64,000 nt of DNA from Curtobacterium sp. MCLR17_032 (GCF_003234795.2 NZ_CP126268.1:3472001-3536000), one strand, 5' to 3'. Shown: positions 8,913 to 17,630, counted from the first letter of the stretch. The notes: a model not told the origin generated them from the letters alone. Translations and numbers: made by a program.

Positions 8913-9479
8913 TCAGCTCCCCCGAGGCCGTGACCAGTGTGCGGCGAGTCGCTGCTGTGCTTCCTCTTCCGAGAGGCTCGCGATCTGGTCCTCGGAGAGA
9001 CGGAGCACCTCGGCCAGGCCCCGCGCGAGCCACTCCGGCAGCGCGGGGCCGCGGATCGGCTCGGGAGCGGGTTCGACCCCCTCCCAGAGCCGCCCCATCT
9101 CCTGCACGACGGATGCGAGCGCCCTGACCCGGACGTCTCCGTCGCGCTGGGCGCGACCCACGCGACGGGTCAGTTCCGCGTAGACCTCGCCATCGGAGCG
9201 CGCACCGGCGGCCCAGACCTCGGCGATGTCGAGCACGGGCGTGTGTTGGTCGTCCTCGGTGACTCGCCAGACGATCCGCCAGTCTCGGTTCCCCGCGGTC
9301 AGCTTGCGGAAACCGACGAGCGCCCCGAGCAGCGGTTCACCGGCCTCCGGAGAGCGCTCGAGCAGCAGCATCTTGCGGACGAGCGTCCGGACGATGGCCG
9401 GGTCCTTCCGGTGCAGCCGGGCCACGTCGGCGACAGCATCGTCGGTGAGGCGGACGCGACACGGCCGGTCGGACGTCAC
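8913..9479 (-). CDS. RelE/ParE-type toxin with C-terminal extension
   Basis: A 188-aa protein. The first 90 residues fit a RelE/ParE toxin (RLTDDAVADVARLHRKDPA, then FRKLTAGNRDWRIVWRV), which in the family either cleaves mRNA at the ribosome or poisons gyrase. The remaining ~95 residues are an acidic, helix-rich extension ending in a low-complexity LSEEEAQQRL segment, about doubling the usual toxin length. The ATG overlaps the antitoxin stop by four bases, the standard antitoxin-first arrangement. Confidence 0.82.
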   Translation of the reverse strand: MTSDRPCRVRLTDDAVADVARLHRKDPAIVRTLVRKMLLLERSPEAGEPLLGALVGFRKLTAGNRDWRIVWRVTEDDQHTPVLDIAEVWAAGARSDGEVYAELTRRVGRAQRDGDVRVRALASVVQEMGRLWEGVEPAPEPIRGPALPEWLARGLAEVLRLSEDQIASLSEEEAQQRLAAHWSRPRGS

Positions 9480-9802
9480 CGTTCTCGTTCCGAGGAGTCC
9501 GCGTCGGAAGCGACTTCTGCGTCGAGCTCGAGCTCGAGTTCCGCGCGGGAGAACCCGAGCGAATCGATGAGGGCATCGAGCTCGGTGCGTCCGCCGTCGT
9601 CAGTGGCGAACCGTGCCATGACGAGCGCCGCGTCCCGGAGCACATCGCGGTCACGCCGCAAGTCGGCCAGTTCGTCGGAGCCGACCACCTCGGCGATCAC
9701 TCGGCCGTGGCGGGCCAGGGCGATGCCGTCCCCGCGTTGTGCAGCGGCGGCGAGCGCCGAGATGCCGGCGCGCGACGCTTCCGTGATGCTCATGGTGGTC
9801 AT
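9476..9802 (-). CDS. Phd/YefM-type antitoxin
   Basis: A 108-aa antitoxin: an N-terminal Phd/YefM fold that binds operator DNA (MSITEASRAGISALAAAAQR, ALARHGRVIAEVV) and an acidic C-terminus (ELELELDAEVASDADSSE) that would bind and neutralise the toxin. The stop overlaps the toxin start as ATGA. Autoregulation by the complex at the promoter just upstream is expected from the family. Confidence 0.85.
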   Translation of the reverse strand: MTTMSITEASRAGISALAAAAQRGDGIALARHGRVIAEVVGSDELADLRRDRDVLRDAALVMARFATDDGGRTELDALIDSLGFSRAELELELDAEVASDADSSERER

Positions 9803-9808
9803 GGTCCG

Positions 9809-9814
9809 AATCTA
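9809..9814 (-). promoter_or_regulatory. Candidate -10 element of the toxin-antitoxin operon
   Basis: TAGATT on the minus strand lies only 6 bases before the antitoxin ATG, in an unusually AT-rich patch of this sequence (TCAGTTTTCTGTGTAGATT). If used, transcription would start at or next to the ATG, giving a leaderless mRNA. The -35 is not clear. Confidence 0.35.
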
Positions 9815-9855
9815 CACAGAAAACTGACCAGACACCATGGGCCGCGACGCTGCGT

Positions 9856-10050
9856 TCAGTCGCAGTCCGGAGCCGCGATCCGGTCGGTCGGCATCGCGGC
9901 CGCCGCGGGGTCCGCCGTGCCGCCGGACACGACCTCGAACTGGATCCCGAGCACTGCCGGGTCCTCGTCGAGCTCGAGACCGTCGCCGGTGACCTGTTCC
10001 TCGGGGATGGCGAGACCCTTCGACGGGTCGAACGCGCTGCTCATCGACAT
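9856..10050 (-). CDS. Small acidic protein, paralogue 2
   Basis: A 64-aa acidic protein starting MSMSSAFDPSKGL with no recognised domain. The same MSMS-x-x-FDP start opens the neighbouring 89-aa protein, so the two look like tandem duplicates that diverged downstream of the first ten residues. Both follow the Ser/Thr kinase gene in the same direction with short gaps, suggesting one transcript. A five-residue longer start is possible. Function unknown. Confidence 0.55.
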   Translation of the reverse strand: MSMSSAFDPSKGLAIPEEQVTGDGLELDEDPAVLGIQFEVVSGGTADPAAAAMPTDRIAAPDCD

Positions 10051-10130
10051 CCGACGAGCATGCACGGCAGACCCGGGAGTCCCCGCAACGTCACCTGTCC
10101 AGCAGTCGAGCTGGCCAGCCGTCGAGCTGA

Positions 10131-10400
10131 CTAGCCGTCGAGGTCTTCCGCATGCAGCCGGTCGCCGGGCTGCGGGCGCCGGAACACCGGGCCACCGCCG
10201 GCCTCGTCCTCGTCGTCGTGCCGGACCGGGGAGTCGGCCGGGTCGCCGCTCGCGTCCGCTCCGGTCACGTCAGCTCCGGACGGCTCGGAGCCCGAGGCCG
10301 TCCCGCGGGACTCCTCCACCTCGAGTTCGTCCTGGTCGGAGCCGTCCACGGGGACGTCGCTGCCCGGCTGCTGGGGATCGAACGGTGCGCTCATCGACAT
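10131..10400 (-). CDS. Small acidic protein, paralogue 1
   Basis: An 89-aa, strongly acidic, probably disordered protein beginning MSMSAPFDPQQPGSDVPVDG and ending RPQPGDRLHAEDLDG. It shares its N-terminal motif with the next gene downstream and starts 34 bases after the kinase stop. Rich in Ser/Thr near acidic residues, it could be a substrate or partner of the kinase, but that rests on position only. Confidence 0.6.
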   Translation of the reverse strand: MSMSAPFDPQQPGSDVPVDGSDQDELEVEESRGTASGSEPSGADVTGADASGDPADSPVRHDDEDEAGGGPVFRRPQPGDRLHAEDLDG

Positions 10401-10434
10401 GGCTCGAGTGTGCTCCGCCGAGGTGAACGACAGG

Positions 10435-12057
10435 TCAGCCTGCGGGCTTGTTCTGCCCCGGAGCGTCGCCGGACATGCCGGGACCGGTCCCGCCGCCGGC
10501 ACCCGGGCCCTGCCGCGAGGTGGTGTCGACTCCGGTGTCCAGCGGGTCCTGCACCGGCAGGGTCGTGTCGTTGCCCGGCACCGGGTCGGTCGTCGGCAGT
10601 TGGTCGGTCGGGTCGCTCGACTCGTCCGTGGGCTCGGAGGGCTCGTCGGACGGCTGCTCCTGCGCCGGCTCGGAGGGCTGCTGGGACGGCTGCTCGGCCG
10701 GCTGGCTCGGCTGCTGCTGCGCCGGCTCGCTCGACTCGTCGGACGGCTCCGAGCTCGGCTGATCGTCGGTCGGTGCGGTCTGCTGCGTCGACTCGGTCGG
10801 GTTCGGCGTGCTGCTGTCGTCACGGTTGAACGCGAGGGCCGCCACGACGATGCCGGCGACCACGAGGACCGCCAGGACGATCAGCGGCAGCACCCATCGC
10901 TTCCGCCGAGGCTCGTCGGGGTCGGTGGCGAGCGGCCGGGCCGGGGTGGCGGTGCCGCCGGAGCGCCCACCACCACCGGCACCCGGACCCGCCGCTGCGG
11001 CTCCGGGTGTGCCGAGGATCGTGGTCGCCACGTCGTCGTCCGCGCTCCGCGACGGCTGGGACTGGGTCGGCAGTCGGCGCGTGGCGTCGTCCGGACGGGA
11101 GGCACCGCTCACCGGCATCTGACGCGTCGCCGCGTCCGCGGGGTCACCTCCGGCAGCGGCAGCTGCCGCGGCGGCACCGGCCACGCCGGCACCGCCGGCG
11201 GCGCGCGTGACGGCCCCCGGGCCTCCCGGCAGGAGTTGCGTGGCGGGCGCGACGTCGTCCCGGCCGAGGGCGCGGAGGCGTGCTGCTGCCTCGGTGGCGG
11301 ACGGGCGGTCTCCCGGGTGCTGCGCCGTCATGACGTGGAGCAGCGTGCGCCACGCCGTCGGCAGGTGCTGGTCGATCTCCGGCGCTCGGGCGAGTCGGGC
11401 GGTGGCGGCCTCGACCGCGCTGCCCGGGAACGCCTGCTTGCCGGTGAGGGCCTCGAGGAGCATCAGACCCAGCGCGTACACGTCGGCCTCGCCGGTGACG
11501 GGCTGGCCGAGGACCTGCTCCGGCGCCAGGTACGCGGCGGTGCCGATGACGGTGCCGGTCCCGGTGACGCGGGCGGCGTCGCGGAGCAGCGCGATGCCGA
11601 AGTCGGCGAGCTTGACGTGCTCGCCGTCCTGCTCGAGCAGGACGTTCGCGGGCTTCACGTCGCGGTGCACGATGCCCTGCGCGTGCACGGCGGCCAGGCC
11701 CTCGGCGACCTGGGCGCCCACGCGGGCGGTGGTCGTCGGGTCGAGCGGCCCCTCGCGCAGCCGGGTGGCGAGGTCGCTGCCCGGGACGAGCTCCATGACG
11801 AGGAACGAGTCGCCGTCGTCGGTGTCGAGGGCCGCGTCGAACAGGGTGACGAGGTTCGGGCTGCGGAGGCCGGCGAGCACGTGGATCTCGGCCTCGGCGC
11901 GCGCACGCTCACCGTGGTCGACGGGTCCGATGCGGAAGAGCTTGACCGCGACCTCTCGTCCGAGCTGCTCGTCGACGGCGCGGTACACCGATGCCATCCC
12001 CCCGTGCCCGAGGGTCCCGGTCACCCGGTACCTGCCGCCGATCAGCCGTTCTTCCAT
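10435..12057 (-). CDS. Membrane Ser/Thr protein kinase (PknB-like) with Pro/Ser/Glu-rich outer tail
   Basis: A 540-aa Hanks-type kinase. The N-terminal catalytic domain (about 1-265) has the glycine loop GHGGMASVY, VAVK lysine 39, catalytic HRDVKPANVLL, DFG and APEQ. A long linker with several short basic-Thr segments follows, then one transmembrane helix near residue 390 (WVLPLIVLAVLVVAGIV). The outer 130 residues carry no PASTA repeats but a low-complexity run of Pro, Ser, Gln and Glu, probably a wall-spanning stalk. It phosphorylates Ser/Thr of cytosolic targets; the outer part may sense the envelope. Confidence 0.93.
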   Translation of the reverse strand: MEERLIGGRYRVTGTLGHGGMASVYRAVDEQLGREVAVKLFRIGPVDHGERARAEAEIHVLAGLRSPNLVTLFDAALDTDDGDSFLVMELVPGSDLATRLREGPLDPTTTARVGAQVAEGLAAVHAQGIVHRDVKPANVLLEQDGEHVKLADFGIALLRDAARVTGTGTVIGTAAYLAPEQVLGQPVTGEADVYALGLMLLEALTGKQAFPGSAVEAATARLARAPEIDQHLPTAWRTLLHVMTAQHPGDRPSATEAAARLRALGRDDVAPATQLLPGGPGAVTRAAGGAGVAGAAAAAAAAGGDPADAATRQMPVSGASRPDDATRRLPTQSQPSRSADDDVATTILGTPGAAAAGPGAGGGGRSGGTATPARPLATDPDEPRRKRWVLPLIVLAVLVVAGIVVAALAFNRDDSSTPNPTESTQQTAPTDDQPSSEPSDESSEPAQQQPSQPAEQPSQQPSEPAQEQPSDEPSEPTDESSDPTDQLPTTDPVPGNDTTLPVQDPLDTGVDTTSRQGPGAGGGTGPGMSGDAPGQNKPAG

Positions 12058-12102
12058 GCGGGGAAACCTACCGGGCCGACCTGACGAGGGCGCGCAGCCG
12101 CG

Positions 12103-12957
12103 TCACGAGGGGGTCGGCTCCGCGCCCCGGTGCAGCGCCGTCAGGTACAGCCGGTGCGCCGTGACGACGAGCGCGAGCCAGGCCAGCCCGAGCGCCCACG
12201 CCGCCAGCACGTCGGTGGTCCAGTGGTGCCCGAGGAACACCCGCGAGACCCCGACCGACAGCACGAACAGCGTCCCGACGACGATCGTCCAGACCCGGGT
12301 CACCACACGGCTCTGTCGGAGGAGCAGCAGGTACACGATCGTGCCGACGACGACGGTCGCGTTGAGGGTGTGCCCGGACGGGAACGACGGCGAGTGCTCG
12401 AACGGCGGGACGGCGTCGGACAGCGGCGGCCGGGCGCGGCCGATGAGGTCCTTGCCGGCGATCGTCATGGCGAGGGAGCCGGCACTCGCGGCGACGAGGA
12501 GCACGAGCGGCGTCCACGCCCGGCGTTGGATCGTCAGGCCGACCAGGAACAGCACGGCGACGATCGGCATCCCGATGGTGCCGGCGATGTCGGTCCACCA
12601 CGTCACGCCCTGGTCGAGCGCCGGGGTGCGGTGCGCGATCATCCAGTCGAGCACGGGCCGGTCGAGCACGGCGACGTCGTCGGACTCGCGGACGGCGTCG
12701 TAGACCTCGGACGCCACCCACGTCGCGACCGCGGCGATGCCGATCCCGATGAGCAGGGTGATGAGCAGCAGCGGCAGCGCTCCGAAGCGGCGGCCGAGGG
12801 CGGCCCACGAGTCGGCGATCGTCCGGCCGGCACGGGTGCGCCAGCGGGTGAGGTCGACGTCGCCGACGGTCCGGTCGACGCGCTCGCGCTCGGCGCCGCC
12901 GATCGCGGGTGCGCGGCCGGGCACGGGTGGGCGACCGTCGGCGTGGTGCTGTTCCAT
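12103..12957 (-). CDS. PAP2-family membrane phosphatase
   Basis: A 284-aa integral membrane lipid-phosphate phosphatase. The three signature motifs are present in order: KDLIGRARP, PSFPSGH and SRVFLGHHWTTD, which carry the catalytic His pair and Asp. The six-helix core starts after a 50-residue cytosolic arm. The family dephosphorylates undecaprenyl pyrophosphate or phosphatidic acid at the outer face; which one is not clear. It lies 45 bases beyond the kinase start in the same orientation. Confidence 0.9.
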   Translation of the reverse strand: MEQHHADGRPPVPGRAPAIGGAERERVDRTVGDVDLTRWRTRAGRTIADSWAALGRRFGALPLLLITLLIGIGIAAVATWVASEVYDAVRESDDVAVLDRPVLDWMIAHRTPALDQGVTWWTDIAGTIGMPIVAVLFLVGLTIQRRAWTPLVLLVAASAGSLAMTIAGKDLIGRARPPLSDAVPPFEHSPSFPSGHTLNATVVVGTIVYLLLLRQSRVVTRVWTIVVGTLFVLSVGVSRVFLGHHWTTDVLAAWALGLAWLALVVTAHRLYLTALHRGAEPTPS

Positions 12958-13003
12958 CCGACCACCCTGCCCGTCCGCGGCTGTGCGGGGACGGCCGGGG
13001 TGG

Positions 13004-14719
13004 CTACTTCGCCTGGTCGTACGACCGGACCACCGCGACCGTCAGCGGGAAGGTGACCGGGAACCCGCCGAACATGATCCGCCCGGCGTCGACCGCCGCG
13101 GCCCGCACCTGCTCGGCAACCCACTCGGCGTCGGCGGCCGGCGCGTGCACCACGAGTTCGTCGTGCACGAAGAAGACCATGTGCGGGCCCGCGGTGACCG
13201 GTCCGTCCGTCCGCGCGGCCAGCCGGGTGCGCAGGCCGCCCATCCAGGACAGCGCCCACTCGGCCGCTGTCCCCTGCACCACGAAGTTCCGCGTGAACCG
13301 CCCCCAGCTCCGCGCTCGGGACTCGACGGCCCGCTGCATCGCCGGAGCGCCGTCCACCGAGTACGCGCGGTTCCGGGCTTCGAACCAGGACTGCTCCGGC
13401 ACCGGCGACGTCCGACCGAGCCGGGTGGTCACCGGTTCGCCCCGCTCCCCCGCCCGGGCCGCCTGCTCGACCAGGTCGAGTGCCCGCGGGAAGGCCCGGG
13501 CGAGCCGTGGGACGAACCGTCCGCCCTCGCCCTGGGTGGCGCCGTACATCGCGCCGAGCATCGCCATCTTCGCCTGCTGCCGGGTCTGCACCGCGCCCGA
13601 GGCCACGACCCCGTCGTACAGGTCCTGCCCGTCCCCGGCGGCGGCCATGTCGGTGTCGCCGGACATCGCCGCGAGCACCCTCGGTTCGAGCTGTGCCGCG
13701 TCCGCCACGACGAGCTCCCAGCCCGGGTCGGCGACCACCGCGCCGCGCACCTGCTTCGGCAGCTGCAGCGCGCCGCCGCCGTTCGCCGCCCAGCGTCCGG
13801 TGACGACCCCGCCGACGACGTACTCCGGGTGGAACCGGCCGTCCTGCACCCACTCGTCCAGCCACGTCCACCCGTTGGCGGTGAGCAGTCGGTAGAGGCG
13901 CTTGTACTCCAGCAGCGGTTCGATCGCCGGGTGCTCCAGTCGTTCGAGCTCCCACTTCCGGGTGCTGTCCACGACGAGTCCGGCCCGCCGCAGGGAGCGC
14001 AGGACGTCGGCGGGCGAGTCCGGGTTCAGGTCGGGGTCGTCGAGTCGCTGACGGAGGACGACGGCGAGCTCCTCGAGCTTCCGCGGCCGCACCCCGTACG
14101 GCACGCGCGGCCCGAGGGCGTCGGCGAGCAGCCGCTCGTGCACGTCGGTCCGCCAGGGCAGACCGGCGTGCTTGATCTCGGCGGCGACGAGTGCGCCGGC
14201 GGACTCCGCCGCCAGGAGCAGCCGCAGCGCTCCCGGCTCCGTCGCTCCCGCGACCGCTTCGAGTTGCGCACGCAGTTCGGCGACCGGGTCGAGGTCGTCG
14301 TCGGCCGGGGCGATCGTGAACAGGTCGTCGTCGAAGAGCGAGGCCTGCGTGACGGGCGCTGGTCGGGCCTCCGGAGCGGCGGCGGCGTCCCACGCACTGA
14401 CAGGCGCCTGCGCGAGTGCGGACCCGCGGGTGGCGAGCGCGGTGCGGAGCAGACGGTGCCCGAGGCGCAGGTCGACGCAACGAGCCACGCGTCCGCCGGC
14501 CGCCAGCACGGCCGGGTACCAGCGGGCGGTGTCGGACCACACCCAGCGGACGCCGGGGCCGTCGTGCACGGCGACGAAGGCCGGGAGGCCCGACTCGTCC
14601 AAGCGCGTCGGCTGACCGTCCGGCGCTCCCGCGTCCGTCAGCGGCGTCGCGGTGAGGCCGCCGTCGACACGGGCGAGGACGAGGTGCACGCCGTTGATTC
14701 TGCCGTGCGCCGCCGTCAC
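13004..14719 (-). CDS. Bifunctional 3'-5' exonuclease/DNA polymerase-like protein (family A)
   Basis: A protein of about 571 aa related to DNA polymerase I but shorter, with a divergent exonuclease-like N-terminal half and a C-terminal family A polymerase half. Motif A appears as VADAAQLEPRVLA in place of the usual DYSQIELR, the O-helix region as RQQAKMAMLGAMYG, and motif C as FFVHDELVV. There is no 5'-3' exonuclease domain. This is the actinobacterial accessory polymerase type, of uncharacterised role, probably in repair. The GTG start at 14719 is provisional; a GTG at 14689 (read MHLVLARVDGG) is equally plausible. Confidence 0.82.
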   Translation of the reverse strand: MTAAHGRINGVHLVLARVDGGLTATPLTDAGAPDGQPTRLDESGLPAFVAVHDGPGVRWVWSDTARWYPAVLAAGGRVARCVDLRLGHRLLRTALATRGSALAQAPVSAWDAAAAPEARPAPVTQASLFDDDLFTIAPADDDLDPVAELRAQLEAVAGATEPGALRLLLAAESAGALVAAEIKHAGLPWRTDVHERLLADALGPRVPYGVRPRKLEELAVVLRQRLDDPDLNPDSPADVLRSLRRAGLVVDSTRKWELERLEHPAIEPLLEYKRLYRLLTANGWTWLDEWVQDGRFHPEYVVGGVVTGRWAANGGGALQLPKQVRGAVVADPGWELVVADAAQLEPRVLAAMSGDTDMAAAGDGQDLYDGVVASGAVQTRQQAKMAMLGAMYGATQGEGGRFVPRLARAFPRALDLVEQAARAGERGEPVTTRLGRTSPVPEQSWFEARNRAYSVDGAPAMQRAVESRARSWGRFTRNFVVQGTAAEWALSWMGGLRTRLAARTDGPVTAGPHMVFFVHDELVVHAPAADAEWVAEQVRAAAVDAGRIMFGGFPVTFPLTVAVVRSYDQAK

Positions 14720-14783
14720 CGGCGGACGCGGGCTCCGCGCAGTGGACGAAGGCCAGCTCGCCGGTGTCGGTGCAGGGAGGTGC

Positions 14784-14978
14784 TCAGTCGCCCGGTCGGA
14801 CGGCCGCGCTGTCGGCGACGTCGATGCGCACGTCGCCGGACTCGGTCTCCTCGACCTCGACACGGGGTGCCTCGTCGTGCTCGTCCGACCCGGACATCCG
14901 GCGGAACGTGTCGTGGCGACGCTCCTCGAAGGTCATGTCGACGCCGTCGTCCAGGTGGTCTCGGTCGGGTGCGCTCAT
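14784..14978 (-). CDS. Small acidic protein ending the sugar-import operon
   Basis: A 64-aa acidic protein (MSAPDRDHLDDGVDMTFEER, then DEHDEAPRVEVEETESGDVR) with no recognised domain. Its ATG overlaps the acyltransferase stop as ATGA, making it the last gene of the import operon rather than a stray ORF. Function unknown. Confidence 0.6.
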   Translation of the reverse strand: MSAPDRDHLDDGVDMTFEERRHDTFRRMSGSDEHDEAPRVEVEETESGDVRIDVADSAAVRPGD

Positions 14979-15769
14979 GTCCGGAACGGTACGCCGACCG
15001 GGGCGGTCCCGGTGCGCTCGGACCAGTGCCCGCCGGCCGCCCACCGCTCCTGGACGGCGTGCTGCAGTCGGCCGACGGGGACGGCCTGCCGTGCCGCGGC
15101 CAGGTCGGTGCCGAAGACGAACTTCGCCATCGACTCGTCACCCTCGTTGACCTCGTCGGGGTCGTCCGACTCCGGCAGCAGCGTGAACCGTGCTGCGAAC
15201 CGCGCCGTGTTCGACGACGGCCCGAGGACGGCGGTCACCTGGGGGTCGAGCAACCACGACGAGCACACGAACGTGTCGACCGCCAGGTCGGGGTCGAGCC
15301 GCCGGAGCACCGCGGGTGCCGCCGCGAAGGACCGGTCGCAGGCCGCCGGGTCGAGCGGACCCGCCTCCGGCACGTGCACGCCCCACGCGGGCGTCCCGTC
15401 CGGCAGGTGGGCGGCCCGCTCGAACTGGAGGCGCCCCACGGCCACCACACGACCGGTCGCGACCTGCGCCAACCAGTCCAGCCCGGTGCCGTCGAGCCCG
15501 TAGTGGTCGGCCTTCCGGTCCACGTCCGCGACGCTCGCGGCGGCGTCCTCGGCGCTGCAGCCGTGCGTGACCAGCCACCGCTCGGTGACCGGGAGCACCG
15601 CGCGGAGGGCGGCGAGCAGCGCCGCCTCCCGGCCCGCCGGGCCGACGTGCTGCACGGCCGCCTCGAGCGCCGGGGCCAGCCCGGCGGGCTCGTCCCGCGA
15701 CCCGACGGCGGCGGTGAGGAGCGCGACGGGGTCGGGGCGGGCCTCCCGGCCGACGGCTGCCGGACTCAC
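14975..15769 (-). CDS. Acyltransferase domain protein (GNAT_C-like) in sugar-import operon
   Basis: A 264-aa cytosolic protein that resembles the actinobacterial acyltransferase domain proteins with a C-terminal GNAT-like half; recognisable stretches are ADHYGLDGTGLDWLAQVATG, VGRLQFERAAHL and WGVHVPEAGPLDPAACDRSF. The GTG start overlaps the permease stop (GTGA). Such proteins often lie with carbohydrate transporters or glycosidases; the acceptor is unknown. In this operon it might acylate an imported sugar or a protein, which is inference. Confidence 0.7.
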   Translation of the reverse strand: MSPAAVGREARPDPVALLTAAVGSRDEPAGLAPALEAAVQHVGPAGREAALLAALRAVLPVTERWLVTHGCSAEDAAASVADVDRKADHYGLDGTGLDWLAQVATGRVVAVGRLQFERAAHLPDGTPAWGVHVPEAGPLDPAACDRSFAAAPAVLRRLDPDLAVDTFVCSSWLLDPQVTAVLGPSSNTARFAARFTLLPESDDPDEVNEGDESMAKFVFGTDLAAARQAVPVGRLQHAVQERWAAGGHWSERTGTAPVGVPFRT

Positions 15770-16674
15770 TTGAGACCCGAGGAGGCGAGCCCGTCGATCA
15801 CCCGGCGCTGGAGCACGATGAACATGATGAGCACCGGCGCCATCGCCATCAGGCTGGCGGCCATGAGCACGGGGTAGTTCACGGTCCGGTCGCTCGAGAG
15901 CGTCGCGAGCCCGGCGGCCAGCGGCATCGCCTCGGCCCGGGTGGACACCACCAAGGGCCAGAGGAGCTCGTTCCACGACCAGAGCACCGTGGTGATCGCG
16001 AGTACGCTCATCGACGGCCGGGCCAGGGGCAGCATGATCCGCCAGAACGTCTGGAACGGGTTCGCACCGTCCATGCGCGCGGCCTCCTCGAGCTCGGCCG
16101 GCATGCTCAGGAACGCGGTCCGCATGAGGAAGGTGCCGAACGCGCTGAACAGGCCCGGCGCGACGATGCCGGCCAGGGTGTCGAGCCAGCCGAGCCCCTG
16201 CACGATCTGGTACTGCGAGATCAGGTACACCTGCGACGGCACCAGCAGGATCGACAGCACGATCCCCAGGATGAGTCCGCGACCCCGGAAGCGCATCCGC
16301 GCGAACGCGTACCCGGCCAGGGTGCAGAGCACGATCTGTGCTGCCGTGCGGATCAGGGTCACCCAGATCGACGTGCCGAGCTGGCTCAGGAAGGGCAGCC
16401 GCTCGAACACCTGCGCGAAGTTCTGCCACTGCAGCTGGCCCGGCCAGAACACCGGCGTGGGCGACGTCACCTGCGCGTTGGTGGACAGCGCCATGATGAT
16501 CTGCCAGAGGAACGGGAACGCCATCACGAACCCGCCGACGCCGAGCACCACGTGGATCCACCAGTGGCTGCCGCCGCGACGACCGGGACGGACCTGGCCA
16601 CGGACACGGGTGCGGCTGGCGGCCTTGGTCGCCGCGGACAGCTTGCTGCCGTGCGCTTCGATGATGCCGGTCAT
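15766..16674 (-). CDS. Sugar ABC transporter permease, MalG-like
   Basis: A 302-aa membrane permease of the CUT1 class with six spans after a basic N-terminus. The EAA loop that contacts the ATPase reads EEAARMDGANPFQTFWRIML, close to consensus. It partners the upstream permease and the lipoprotein binding protein. The ATG overlaps the upstream permease stop. No ATPase is encoded in the operon, so a shared MsiK-type ATPase elsewhere is likely. Confidence 0.93.
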   Translation of the reverse strand: MTGIIEAHGSKLSAATKAASRTRVRGQVRPGRRGGSHWWIHVVLGVGGFVMAFPFLWQIIMALSTNAQVTSPTPVFWPGQLQWQNFAQVFERLPFLSQLGTSIWVTLIRTAAQIVLCTLAGYAFARMRFRGRGLILGIVLSILLVPSQVYLISQYQIVQGLGWLDTLAGIVAPGLFSAFGTFLMRTAFLSMPAELEEAARMDGANPFQTFWRIMLPLARPSMSVLAITTVLWSWNELLWPLVVSTRAEAMPLAAGLATLSSDRTVNYPVLMAASLMAMAPVLIMFIVLQRRVIDGLASSGLK

Positions 16675-17630
16675 GACTGCACCCACTTCTTCTGGACACG
16701 GAACTGGATGACCGTGATGATGCCGATGAGCAGGAAGATCACCATCGCGATGGCCGCCGCGAAGCCCTTGTCGCCGTCGACGAACCCGGAGTTGTAGAAG
16801 TAGAAGACGAGGGACATCGTCTTCGGGATCACCGGGTTGAGGGGGCCCAGGATCGCGTAGAGCAGGTCGAACAGCTGGAAGCTCGAGATCGTCGTGACGA
16901 TGAGCACGAAGAAGATGCTCGGGCTGAGCAGCGGCACGGTCAGCGAGCGGAACTGCCGCCACCGGCTGGCACCGTCGAGCTCGGCTGCTTCGTACAGCTC
17001 CGGCGGGATGTCCTTGAGCCCGGCGCCGAGGATGATCATCGAGAAGCCGAGGGACGACCACAGGCCGACGAGCGAGACCGCGACGAGGGCGAACCCCGGG
17101 GTGGAGATCCAGTACGGGCCGGCGATGCCGAACAGCCCGAGGAACGAGTTCACGATGCCGAAGTCGCCGTTGAACATGATGCGCCAGACCAGCGCGATCG
17201 CAGCGGGCATCGCCACGTAGGGCAGGAAGAACAGCACCCGGTAGAACTGGGCGAAGCGCAGGCCCGGCGTGTTCAGCAGGCTGGCGAGCCAGACCGCGAT
17301 CGGGATGCCGAGCAGGACGATCACCGTGTAGATGATCGTGTTGAGCAGCGACTGGTACAGCTGCGGGTCGGCGATCAGGCGGGTGTAGTTCGCCAGCCCG
17401 GTGAAGCTCGAGCCACCGAAGACGCCCCAGCTCGTGAACGAGTAGTAGAACGTCTGCAGGATCGGCCAGATGAAGAACGTGCCGACGCCGATGAGCAGCG
17501 GCAGGACGAACAGCCACGGCCAGAAGCCGTCGGTGCGCGGGGCCTGCGTCGGTCGCGAGCGGTCGGCGGGGCGGGTCTCGGGCGGTGGGGACGCCTCGGC
17601 GGCGTCGGGTCGCTGGGTGTGGATCGTCAT
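16671..17630 (-). CDS. Sugar ABC transporter permease, MalF-like
   Basis: A 319-aa CUT1-class permease. It has a hydrophilic N-terminus of about 40 residues, six spans, and an EAA loop YEAAELDGASRWRQFRSLTV. It forms a heterodimer channel with the MalG-like permease. It starts 108 bases after the binding-protein gene across a strong hairpin, the only sizeable gap in the operon. Confidence 0.93.
   Translation of the reverse strand: MTIHTQRPDAAEASPPPETRPADRSRPTQAPRTDGFWPWLFVLPLLIGVGTFFIWPILQTFYYSFTSWGVFGGSSFTGLANYTRLIADPQLYQSLLNTIIYTVIVLLGIPIAVWLASLLNTPGLRFAQFYRVLFFLPYVAMPAAIALVWRIMFNGDFGIVNSFLGLFGIAGPYWISTPGFALVAVSLVGLWSSLGFSMIILGAGLKDIPPELYEAAELDGASRWRQFRSLTVPLLSPSIFFVLIVTTISSFQLFDLLYAILGPLNPVIPKTMSLVFYFYNSGFVDGDKGFAAAIAMVIFLLIGIITVIQFRVQKKWVQS

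Noticed and set aside
10600..10780. Repetitive CTCGGAGGGCTG-like DNA in the kinase gene
   Set aside because: Explained by codons of the Ser/Pro/Glu/Gln-rich outer stalk of the kinase.
11092..11107. CGGACGGGAGGCACCG inside the kinase gene as a further half palindrome
   Set aside because: Only about 14 bases match the arm and the match stops before the core; too short to separate from codon-driven similarity.
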